From Hanamia caeni (GTDB taxonomy: Bacteria > Bacteroidota > Bacteroidia > Chitinophagales > Chitinophagaceae), in assembly GCF_003721595.1 (NCBI RefSeq), contig NZ_RJJR01000024.1, positions 1 through 51,964 of the forward strand: a DNA stretch of 51,964 nucleotides, in the 5' to 3' direction. The notes beneath the pieces are model-generated. The model was not told where the DNA came from and searched no databases. It saw only the letters and a program-made list of their open reading frames with translations. Of the stretch, positions 7,258 to 14,427 are shown in pieces. Every line of letters begins with the position of its first letter. Position 1 is the first letter of the stretch. The position numbers and the translations under genes are program-made.

Positions 7258-7927
7258 TTTCCGATTTTATTAATTCATAAATTTTTACCATTACCCTGTT
7301 TACCATCGTATCGCAATAAATCAGGTTAAACTCAAATATTTCACCCGGCGAATACATCTTTTTTATTTCCTTTTGCAGCATCCCTTTGGCACGGTTTAGC
7401 CGAACCTTTACATTGCCTTCGGAAATATCCAGGGCCTCAGCCGTTTCTGCTACATTTAAACCGTTTAGCTCCCGAAGTGTAAATACAATCCGGTAATCTT
7501 CGGGTATCTTATGTACGGCATTTTCAATTACCCTTCCGAGTTCTTTATTCATAGCAATTTTTTCATTGTTGTATGATTGTTCAAACAAGACATCGGCCTT
7601 TTCATTTTGAAAATTGTCGTCCCGGATTTCATTTTTGAAACTTGATTTATGGCTTTTTTGATAGCATGCATTCAGCATGATGCGCGTAAGCCATGTTTTA
7701 AATGAAGAGCGGTTTTCAAACTTTTTCAGGTTGCAATAGGCATTGATATAGGCGTCCTGCATCAGGTCCTGTGTGTCTTCATGATTATACCGGTACGATC
7801 TTCCTATTTTATACAGAAAGGGGTCATACCTTCTGATTAAAATTTCGAACAACTTAATTTCGCCTTCATTAATTCTGCTGATTATTTCAACGTCAGCATA
7901 TTTTTCAAACTGTGTATCCAACATCAC
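7247..7927 (-). CDS. ECF-type RNA polymerase sigma factor
   Basis: A 226-residue ECF sigma factor. Region 2 is seen as DLMQDAYINAYCNLKKFENRSSFKTWLTRIMLNAC, and region 4 as IPEDYRIVFTLRELNGLNVAETAEALDISEGNVKVRLNRAKG. Beyond region 4 there are about 40 extra residues. No anti-sigma gene is adjacent, so its control is unclear. It sits between a cupredoxin lipoprotein (54 bases upstream) and folE (11-base overlap), inside an operon that starts with a DUF4142 gene. It may drive the surrounding redox and metal-stress genes, but this is inference from position. Confidence 0.93.
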   Translation of the reverse strand: MMLDTQFEKYADVEIISRINEGEIKLFEILIRRYDPFLYKIGRSYRYNHEDTQDLMQDAYINAYCNLKKFENRSSFKTWLTRIMLNACYQKSHKSSFKNEIRDDNFQNEKADVLFEQSYNNEKIAMNKELGRVIENAVHKIPEDYRIVFTLRELNGLNVAETAEALDISEGNVKVRLNRAKGMLQKEIKKMYSPGEIFEFNLIYCDTMVNRVMVKIYELIKSENEN

Positions 7928-7981
7928 TGATTTTTAAATTCATCTAATACTTTTCCTAAATTTTCGCGCCCAAAATTATTG

Positions 7982-8359
7982 TTATTTGAGCATTAATTTA
8001 GCTTTCATAGTGGCAGGATGGATAGTGCAAAAATACGAAGCACTGTCATTAACTATCCATTTCCATGCCTGGCCGGGGGCAAGCGTATCAGAATAGAATT
8101 TATTATCCTGGTACGACTTAATCGTGTGCGGCACCATTCCCTTGTTGATCCAAACCACCGTATCGCCTTTGCTTACATTTAACATGTCGGGATTAAATTT
8201 CATCATGCTGATAGTAACTGTATCTGTTTTACTAATATTTTCTTCTGTTTCCATTTGTTTTGCGTCAGATTTCTTATTTGGTGAAGAGCAGCTAAATAAA
8301 AAAAGTATTGGGAATAATAAACAAACCCTTATTCCCAATACAGCTACTGAATTTTTCAT
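7982..8359 (-). CDS. Cupredoxin-like lipoprotein
   Basis: A 125-residue exported protein. The N-terminal hydrophobic segment ends in the lipobox LFSC (Cys24), so it should be lipid-anchored outside the inner membrane. The mature part is a plastocyanin/azurin-like fold: SKGDTVVWINKG, then the likely copper ligands His78 (VPHTIK), Cys111, His114 and Met118 in YFCTIHPATM. Such proteins carry electrons to or from copper enzymes. Its start overlaps the stop of the DUF4142 gene by 4 bases. The nearby multicopper oxidase and Rieske protein are possible partners, but none is shown. Confidence 0.88.
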   Translation of the reverse strand: MKNSVAVLGIRVCLLFPILFLFSCSSPNKKSDAKQMETEENISKTDTVTISMMKFNPDMLNVSKGDTVVWINKGMVPHTIKSYQDNKFYSDTLAPGQAWKWIVNDSASYFCTIHPATMKAKLMLK

Positions 8360-8901
8360 TTTCCTAAACTTTTCTGAAGCATTTTCGCATGTTCCAAATG
8401 CGCTTTAAATAAGGGTACTGCACTTACTAATAAATCGTGCAATTCTTTATTGGTAGCATCAGGAATCAAAACAGTTTCAACAGCATTAATTACGGCTGTG
8501 TGATAGGCCACTTCGTTATCCACATACGCTTTATCAAAAGCCTTTCCTGATTTGGAATTAAGGGCTTTACGTTCTTTCACTGCCTGTGCATTTAGTGATT
8601 GGCTGGTGGCATTGTCCTTAGGAGTAACTCCCAGTTTTGTAACCAATGCTACTGCCTGCTTAATCACTGCGCCATGGTCTTTTTCCATTGTTTTTGCAAA
8701 ATCAATTACCTGCTGATTCTTTGATTTTTTAATGGCAATTTTTGCATAATCAATGTCAATCTGATTTGCTGTGACTGCCACTGATGCAATTTCGGGGTCG
8801 GTTAATTTTTGGCTTTTTTGCGCATTGGCAGGCAAAGCCAGGAAACCAGTGCTCACCAGCAGGCATATAGCTGACTTAGTAAGTGTGTTAATGAGTTTCA
8901 T
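8356..8901 (-). CDS. Exported DUF4142 protein
   Basis: A 181-residue protein with a signal peptide (cleavage probably after ALPANA). Two long helical segments carry the DUF4142 pattern: IDYAKIAIKKSKNQQVIDFAKTMEKDHGAVIKQAVAL and AFDKAYVDNEVAYHTAVINAVETVLIPDATN. The family has a ferritin-like helical arrangement and unknown activity, and is often near oxidative-stress genes. It is the first gene of the operon running through the cupredoxin, sigma factor and folE. The 228-base spacer to the divergent gene at 9130 should contain the promoter. Confidence 0.88.
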   Translation of the reverse strand: MKLINTLTKSAICLLVSTGFLALPANAQKSQKLTDPEIASVAVTANQIDIDYAKIAIKKSKNQQVIDFAKTMEKDHGAVIKQAVALVTKLGVTPKDNATSQSLNAQAVKERKALNSKSGKAFDKAYVDNEVAYHTAVINAVETVLIPDATNKELHDLLVSAVPLFKAHLEHAKMLQKSLGK

Positions 8902-9129
8902 GATACTTATTTTGTTTATTTAACCAATAGAGTGAAGTTGGCTTAAAAGGTTACAAGATTGTTATCATATTTTTTTAAAATCAATTTTGCGGCTTGGCCT
9001 GGCATAAATGAAGTTTAAATGGTGGGGGAAATGAACGAAACGTCACATGATTATTTATCTGTTTTTTAATGAAAATTTGGAGGCGAATTCGGTGTTGCAT
9101 ATTAAATTGCACAATCAGGAAAACAACTA

Positions 9130-9513
9130 ATGGAAATTTCAATTACAACCCAAAATAAGAACGGCTATCTTTCAATAGAAACGCAAGCTAATATTGAAAC
9201 AAAAGAGGAACTAATTGAACAATCAAAATTGCTTTACCATGAATTTGTGAAGCATCCTTTTAAAAAAATATTGGTTGACGAAAGGCAAACACATTTGCCT
9301 GAGGATATTTATGCATTTTTTGATTTGGTAAAAGGATATGCCGAAGATTTTCCGGCTACAATCAGGGAATATAAGATTGCTGTAGTGGTGGCGCCGCAAT
9401 ATAAAGAGATGGCCGATACATGGGAAACGCTTTGCATTAGCCGTAAGCTGAATAACTGTGCGTTCACTTCTTTAGAAAAGGCAGAAAAATGGCTGCTGGG
9501 CAACAGTAAATGA
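9130..9513 (+). CDS. Hypothetical protein, possibly STAS/SpoIIAA-like
   Basis: A 127-residue soluble protein with no Cys-rich or membrane segment. The alternation of strands and helices (ISITTQNKNGYLSIET, KKILVDERQTHLP, YKIAVVVAPQYKEMADTWETLC) resembles the SpoIIAA/STAS-like group of small proteins, but I see no decisive motif. It is transcribed alone, divergent from the DUF4142 operon. The function is unknown. Confidence 0.7.
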   Translation: MEISITTQNKNGYLSIETQANIETKEELIEQSKLLYHEFVKHPFKKILVDERQTHLPEDIYAFFDLVKGYAEDFPATIREYKIAVVVAPQYKEMADTWETLCISRKLNNCAFTSLEKAEKWLLGNSK

Positions 9514-9539
9514 AATTTTACTCCTTGTTTTTATTTTCA

Positions 9540-9572
9540 TAAAAAAGGTGACATCTAAATAAGATATCACCT
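9540..9572 (-). terminator. Terminator between convergent genes
   Basis: An eleven-base stem with one mismatch (9546-9556 with 9562-9572) is followed on the minus strand by T residues. It lies between the plus-strand gene ending at 9513 and the minus-strand small gene ending at 9630. Confidence 0.65.
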
Positions 9573-9629
9573 GTGGTTGGTGTTTTTATAATCTGATAAA
9601 ACCAACAAAAGTCTGACTGCGACTGGTTT

Positions 9630-9818
9630 TCAAGTCTTGTCACTCAGGTGAGTGTTACCTGTGGGGTCGTTCCAGTCGTCATATTTTTCCCCGGTTTTCT
9701 GAATCTTTTTTTCTTTATCTTTTGTGGATCCGTTTTTTACCTTTGATGTATCAGTTGACTTTTTATGTTGCCGTAATTTTTCAGCGGCTTTACGATCATT
9801 TTTATTTTTTTCTTCCAT
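9630..9818 (-). CDS. Small highly charged hypothetical protein
   Basis: A 62-residue, very hydrophilic protein rich in Lys, Asp and Glu, with no hydrophobic core, probably disordered. The C-terminal part, KYDDWNDPTGNTHLSD, looks like a defined motif. It is followed by a terminator on the same strand and lies upstream on the map of the Rieske gene's end. No family is assigned. The clean downstream terminator and open frame support a real gene. Confidence 0.5.
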   Translation of the reverse strand: MEEKNKNDRKAAEKLRQHKKSTDTSKVKNGSTKDKEKKIQKTGEKYDDWNDPTGNTHLSDKT

Positions 9819-9869
9819 AACGTTTAAATTAATTGATTAGAAAAAATTTTCTATATGCCATTTGACAAA

Positions 9870-10784
9870 TTATCCTGCCGGTGGCACATAGCTGCTTGAG
9901 ATATTCTCTTTCAGCTTGACTTCTATTTTTCCATTGCGCGTACGAACCTCAAATTCAGGTTGCGGTTCAGTGGCTGGGCCGTCCACCACGCTGCCATCTC
10001 TCAAAGAAAAAACTGAGCCATGCCATGGGCATCGCACCTGGCAATCGGGTAATAATTCTCCCTCGGAAAGCGGCCCGCCCATGTGGCTGCATGTGTCAGC
10101 GATGGCAAATAGCTGGTTGTTTTTCCGGGCCAGCAAAATTTTTGTTTCACCTGCACGAACACATTTCATGGAATTGTCAGGTAATTCATCTTCTGAACAC
10201 ACTTCTGTAAACTCATTGGGAAATCCATCAGGGCTGGCTGCGTGGTTCACGCCCATTTGTTGGTTATACACAAGATTACCACCTATGTAAGCAGAAAAGC
10301 TGGCAAGACCATAGCCAAGCATTGAGAGCGTTATAGCAGTTTTGCGTGAGCTTTCATTCTTTCTTAATAGTGCAGAAGATAAAAAAAGCGCAGTAGCACC
10401 AATATTGATGATAGCATGCGCAAGGCCCGCCCTCCTTTCAGCCTGGGAAGTACCTGTCCAGTCTGTGATGCCTGTTAAGGCTGCGCCCGCTGCGCCGGCA
10501 AGGCCAATATTTACCGCAGCATCTGCACCGGCTTTGTATTTTTCGCTGCCACATAATTCCATGGAATCCAATACAGCCGCGGTGGTCCATGCACCTATCG
10601 GAACATCAGTAACCATTGGGTGAAGTGCATGACCAAGCCATTTGCCGTGTAGAAAATTTTTAATTTTGTTACCGGTTTCGCCGCCTGCTTTAAATGCATT
10701 TATAACCACCGGCTGGATTGCCTCGCCGGCATCTTCTAACCATTGCTGCTCGTCAATTACCTTCATTATCGATTTTGTAGCCAT
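9870..10784 (-). CDS. DUF2231 membrane domain fused to Rieske [2Fe-2S] domain
   Basis: The N-terminal about 170 residues form a DUF2231 membrane domain with four hydrophobic segments (including GHALHPMVTDVPIGAWTTAAVLDSM). The C-terminal about 100 residues form a Rieske domain, whose cluster ligands are in DTCSHMGGPL and CPWHGSVF (two Cys, two His). It would be an electron-transfer protein at the membrane, and no partner oxidoreductase is adjacent. The start MATKSIMKVIDE at 10784 is chosen; eight more residues are possible from 10808. The gene stands alone, near exported methionine sulfoxide reductases, which suits an oxidative-stress role. Confidence 0.9.
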   Translation of the reverse strand: MATKSIMKVIDEQQWLEDAGEAIQPVVINAFKAGGETGNKIKNFLHGKWLGHALHPMVTDVPIGAWTTAAVLDSMELCGSEKYKAGADAAVNIGLAGAAGAALTGITDWTGTSQAERRAGLAHAIINIGATALFLSSALLRKNESSRKTAITLSMLGYGLASFSAYIGGNLVYNQQMGVNHAASPDGFPNEFTEVCSEDELPDNSMKCVRAGETKILLARKNNQLFAIADTCSHMGGPLSEGELLPDCQVRCPWHGSVFSLRDGSVVDGPATEPQPEFEVRTRNGKIEVKLKENISSSYVPPAG

Positions 10785-11072
10785 AGGAAAATTGTTTTCA
10801 AGATTCAATAAAAAGAAATATCTCTCGCCGGAGAGAGCTCATTTCTATTTTTCTTTCCAACAAATATGCCAATAGCATTCTTATCCCATAAATCCTATCA
10901 TAGAATTGATGCAATACCCGGAGCAGCGAAACTTATCGGAATAAATAGCAGCGATTGGTTGCAAAAAATTGAAAGTGACCGCCTGCCGACGAAGTACCAG
11001 TTCATCAGAATATAAAAAACGAATATTTCTTTATTTACCCGTTTAAAATGTTGATGAGAAATGTATTCAAAC

Positions 11073-11618
11073 CTATTTATGAGCGAGCCCTCCCCCGTCG
11101 GGATGGAAATCAAGGGAAATAGAATTCATACAATAGCGTTTGTAAGTCGGCGCGGGGCCATCGTCAAAAATATGGCCAAGATGTGAGCCACATCGCTCAC
11201 ACAATACTTCTGTGCGGTGCATTCCGAAGGAATTATCATCGCGGTAAATTACGCTGTTAGGCCGGGAAGTTTCAAAAAAGCTCGGCCAGCCGCACGAACT
11301 GGCAAATTTGGCATCCGACCTGAAAAGCTTATTGCCACACACGGCGCAATAATAAGTTCCTTTTGGATTTTTATCCCAGTATTCACCGGTGAAAGCCTGC
11401 TGGGTTGCAGCTTCCCTGGCTACTGCATACAGTTCGGGTGAAAGTATTTTTTTCCATTCAGCATTGGATACATTTAATTTATTGGTATCCGTATTGGAAT
11501 AATAGGGGTTTTTTGTTTGTGTCATTTTCACTTTGTTTGAGTTGCCGTTCTTTTGCTGACATCCGCCATATCCGAACGAAAAAAGAAAGACAGCGGTTAA
11601 TATAATTGTTGCTTTCAT
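11073..11618 (-). CDS. msrB: Exported peptide-methionine (R)-S-oxide reductase
   Basis: MsrB reduces the R form of methionine sulfoxide in proteins. The zinc site is CAVCG and CERCG, and the catalytic Cys is in RYCMNSISLDF near the C-terminus; the GWPSFF motif is intact. The first 20 residues form a lipoprotein signal ending at GYGGC, so the enzyme should work outside the cytoplasm. It lies 30 bases downstream of msrA on the same strand, and together they would repair both diastereomers in the envelope. Confidence 0.95.
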   Translation of the reverse strand: MKATIILTAVFLFSFGYGGCQQKNGNSNKVKMTQTKNPYYSNTDTNKLNVSNAEWKKILSPELYAVAREAATQQAFTGEYWDKNPKGTYYCAVCGNKLFRSDAKFASSCGWPSFFETSRPNSVIYRDDNSFGMHRTEVLCERCGSHLGHIFDDGPAPTYKRYCMNSISLDFHPDGGGLAHK

Positions 11619-11648
11619 AATGGTAATTTTTTTAGAATAGTTTTTCTA

Positions 11649-12317
11649 TTAAGGATTTTTTAATTTATCCTTGAACACCCTTCTGAACTTTTCAAGCTCC
11701 GGCTGAATCACATATTTGCAATAAGCCTGCTCAGGGTTTTTGTTATAATAATTTTGATGGTAATCTTTAGCTTCATAAAAAACGGTAAAGGGCGCTACCT
11801 GCGTCACAATCTTATTTTTGTAGGCATTTACGTCGTTCAGTTTTTTAATATAATATTCAGCTTTCTTTTCCTGGCTGGCATTATGATAAAAGATAGCTGA
11901 GCGATATTGTGTGCCCACATCATTTCCCTGCCTGTTGAGTTGTGTAGGATCGTGGGCAGTGAAAAATGCCTCCAACAATTCATCGTAAGTAATTATTGAA
12001 GGATCATAAATGATGTTGCAGGCCTCCGCATGGCCCGTAGTGCCCGTGCACACTTCTTCATAAGTAGGATTTTTAACATGACCGCCGGCAAATCCCGCAA
12101 TAACAGTATCAACACCCTTCAATTGGCTGAATTGTGCATCAACACACCAAAAACATCCGGCAGCAAACGTAGCGGTGTCGGTCTTGGCCTTAAAACGAGA
12201 CGCAGGATTTTCTGATGCGGCCTTCGCCTGCGAAACAGGACTGTTGCAAGCTGAAGTTAATGCGAGAGATAAAAGCGCAGCCACCGGCAGCAGCGCGTAA
12301 AAAAGAATTTTTTTCAT
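11649..12317 (-). CDS. msrA: Exported peptide-methionine (S)-S-oxide reductase
   Basis: MsrA reduces the S form of methionine sulfoxide. The catalytic motif FAAGCFWCVDAQF is present near residues 50-62, as are the GHAEACNIIYDP and the GTQYRSAIFYH segments of the family. The N-terminus is a lipoprotein signal ending in LALTSAC. The 222-residue length equals a normal MsrA plus signal and linker. It is the first gene of the msrA-msrB pair. The spacer upstream is occupied by a decayed gene, so the promoter should lie between 12318 and 12395. Confidence 0.95.
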   Translation of the reverse strand: MKKILFYALLPVAALLSLALTSACNSPVSQAKAASENPASRFKAKTDTATFAAGCFWCVDAQFSQLKGVDTVIAGFAGGHVKNPTYEEVCTGTTGHAEACNIIYDPSIITYDELLEAFFTAHDPTQLNRQGNDVGTQYRSAIFYHNASQEKKAEYYIKKLNDVNAYKNKIVTQVAPFTVFYEAKDYHQNYYNKNPEQAYCKYVIQPELEKFRRVFKDKLKNP

Positions 12318-12394
12318 TGTATATAAAGTTGTTGTAATTCCTATTTACGTAAAATTATTACAGATTGGATTAAAGGGTGTGTTAAAGAATTATC

Positions 12395-12433
12395 AGAGAG
12401 TGAGAGATGTGAGAGATATGAGAGGGTGAGAGG
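12395..12433. repeat. GA-rich repeat, left arm
   Basis: Short GAGAG units are repeated irregularly here. The right arm at 12796-12832 is a CT-rich stretch, so the two form a loose inverted pair that brackets the four-helix-bundle remnant. Simple-sequence arms of this kind may mark the ends of a small inserted cassette. Confidence 0.55.
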
Positions 12434-12774
12434 TTAGGCCGGGAGAGAAGATTTTATTTTGGAACAGACTTTCAGAATTTCAAAAATCTCTGCGGAAGGG
12501 CATTTCAATTCATTTTTGTGGCCATATTGGGTTTTTTCAAAAATAACTACATTCATCTGCTTACTCCACAACAATACACATTTTGAATATTTTTCATTTT
12601 TAGATCTTCCACGGCAAAAACGCCCGGAAATTGGCGCCGACAGATGTGCCTGATTTTCCAAACTGCAGGTTATAATATTTGTGGCGGTATTAAACGGAAC
12701 TGACTCAGAAGTGCCCCTACTGCAAATTGTTGTGTGCGCCTGCGAAACTGCTCATTAAATTCTGTATCAGTCAT
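12434..12774 (-). pseudogene. Decayed four-helix-bundle protein gene
   Basis: Fragments of the four helix bundle family (23S rRNA intervening-sequence protein type) appear in order but in different frames. They are MTDTEFNEQFRRRTQQFAV at the start (ATG 12774), then QFGKSGTSVGANFRA, RGRSKNEKYSK, KMCIVVE-stop-ADECSYF, and HKNELKCPSAEIFEILKVCS at the end. Several frameshifts and an in-frame stop separate them, so no functional protein can be made. Intact members are about 115-125 residues, matching the span here. The 75-residue open frame in the last part is only the longest surviving piece. Confidence 0.75.
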
Positions 12775-12795
12775 GTTTTGGAAATTTTTTGTATG

Positions 12796-12832
12796 CTCAC
12801 TCTCTCACCCTCTAATCTCTCTCTCGCTCTCA
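12796..12832. repeat. CT-rich repeat, right arm
   Basis: The complement of the GA-rich stretch at 12395-12433, in inverted orientation. It lies two bases from the stop of the cyclase response regulator (12834). Confidence 0.55.
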
Positions 12833-12833
12833 T

Positions 12834-13874
12834 TTAGCTCAACACTTCATACGTCATAACCGGCAGGATTTTATTTTTTAAGTTCAGCTCTCCTACTTTT
12901 CTGCATTGAAAAGATTCCTTTACTTTTTCGTAAGATATTTCAGTGATCAATATTTGCCCTTCTGCAGCTTTTGACTGTAGCCGCTGTGCAATGTTTACTG
13001 CATCGCCAATTACTGTATAATCCAGCCTTTTGAGCTCCGCTGAACCAATATTTCCACTTACCACCTGCCCACTGTTGATGCCGATAGATACTTTTGGCAA
13101 AAATCCCGCTTCACCTGATTCGTTAGGTAATTTTTCAATTTCTTCTCTTACCGAAAGGCAGGCATCGATAGCGCGGTCGAGGTGAAAATCGCCTTTAAAG
13201 ACTGCCATCACGGCATCGCCGATAAATTTATCTACATATCCATTTTGCGCGATAATTTCTTTCACTATCACATCAAAATAACTGTTTAGTAATTTCACCA
13301 CCCTATCAGGTTCTGCGTTTTCACTGATAGACGTGAAGCGGCAAATGTCAATAAAGGCAACAGATACTTCTATGGTTTCATTTTCGAGCAGCGTGTTTTC
13401 AAATTCACGGGCGCCCATAAAATTAAGTACGGTTTGGTCTACATACATTTTCAGGATGTTGTTTTCCTTAATGGCTTTTACGGTGTCACGCATCAGGTTT
13501 ACCTGCCTGATTGTCTTTTCCATTGTGAGTTCCAAATCTTCAAAATCAACTGGCTTGGTAATAAAATCGAAAGCGCCCCGGTTCATCGCGGTGCGGATAT
13601 TCTGCATATCTCCATAAGCGGAAACAATTACTGATTTGATAAGGCTGTTTTGTTCATTCAGCTTTGTAAGCAAGGTGAGGCCATCCATCACGGGCATATT
13701 GATATCGCTGAGCACGATATCCACGTCAGGGCTTTCTTTAATTTTTTCGAGTGCCGTTTTTCCATTTTCAGCAAATACAAATACGTATTTTTTCTCCCTG
13801 ATCTTTTGCCTGAACTTTTGCTTGATCAAAATTTCAAGGTCGGCTTCATCATCAACTACCAAAATTTTAGACAT
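12834..13874 (-). CDS. Response regulator with class III adenylate cyclase domain
   Basis: Residues 1-125 form a receiver domain (ILVVDDEADLE, phosphoacceptor Asp in IVLSDINMPVMDG, then SAYG and TKPVD). After a linker helix, residues about 170-346 form a class III nucleotide cyclase: VAFIDICRFTSIS with a metal Asp, YVDKFIGDAVMAVF with the second metal Asp, and LDYTVIGDAVNIAQRLQ. The Lys in VDKF and the Asp-Tyr-Thr stretch match adenine recognition, so cAMP is the expected product. Output is therefore a second messenger under phosphorelay control. The start overlaps the preceding receiver gene by 8 bases. No histidine kinase is adjacent. Confidence 0.93.
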   Translation of the reverse strand: MSKILVVDDEADLEILIKQKFRQKIREKKYVFVFAENGKTALEKIKESPDVDIVLSDINMPVMDGLTLLTKLNEQNSLIKSVIVSAYGDMQNIRTAMNRGAFDFITKPVDFEDLELTMEKTIRQVNLMRDTVKAIKENNILKMYVDQTVLNFMGAREFENTLLENETIEVSVAFIDICRFTSISENAEPDRVVKLLNSYFDVIVKEIIAQNGYVDKFIGDAVMAVFKGDFHLDRAIDACLSVREEIEKLPNESGEAGFLPKVSIGINSGQVVSGNIGSAELKRLDYTVIGDAVNIAQRLQSKAAEGQILITEISYEKVKESFQCRKVGELNLKNKILPVMTYEVLS

Positions 13875-14247
13875 CTGGTAATATTTTAAGCTTTTGTTTT
13901 AAGAGATTGAAATCGACAGGTTTGGTTAGGAATTCGTCGGCGCCTAATTCTTTCGCCATATTATAATTTTCCTTATCGCCATAAGCAGTAATCATTATTA
14001 CAACCGGCGGCGGCTGGTAGTGGTTTTTCTTGATGCGTGATAATAATTCGAGCCCGCTCATTCCCGGCATATTGATATCTGATAAAATCAAAACTGCTTC
14101 CTGGCCATGTTTGTCAAGATATTTCAGGGCGTCTTCCCCGGAAAAGGCAAATTCAAACTGAACCTTGCCACTTTTGATTTCCCTTCTGAACCGCTGTTCA
14201 AAAAGGGGCTGAATGTCTCTTTCATCATCTACTACCAGAATTTTCAT
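13867..14247 (-). CDS. Stand-alone response regulator receiver protein
   Basis: A 126-residue single receiver domain: MKILVVDDERDIQPLFEQRF, phosphoacceptor Asp in VLILSDINMPGMSG, Thr in MITAYG and Lys in FLTKPVDF. There is no output domain, so it may act by protein contact or as a phosphate relay. The frame is open to 14364, but the ATG at 14247 begins exactly at the domain and is preferred. It overlaps the receiver-cyclase gene by 8 bases, and the receivers are clearly related, especially around the first helix (FRREIKSGK and FRQKIREKK). Confidence 0.9.
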   Translation of the reverse strand: MKILVVDDERDIQPLFEQRFRREIKSGKVQFEFAFSGEDALKYLDKHGQEAVLILSDINMPGMSGLELLSRIKKNHYQPPPVVIMITAYGDKENYNMAKELGADEFLTKPVDFNLLKQKLKILPDV

Positions 14248-14427
14248 TTGCAGCTTTTTATTGCAAATTAAATTATTAACCCAAAAAAACATGAAACAGT
14301 CTTTATGTCTTTTAAAATACTTGCAGCATGTTTGGGAACGCTTAAAATTCCGTGTATTTTTCAAACCGGCATGCTGTCATGAAAAAGCAGTCACGTGATA
14401 AAAAAACCTAAAAAAAATCTAAGAAAT

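Noticed and set aside
12434..12661. 75-residue minus-strand frame as a real gene
   Set aside because: It is the last part of the frameshifted four-helix-bundle pseudogene.
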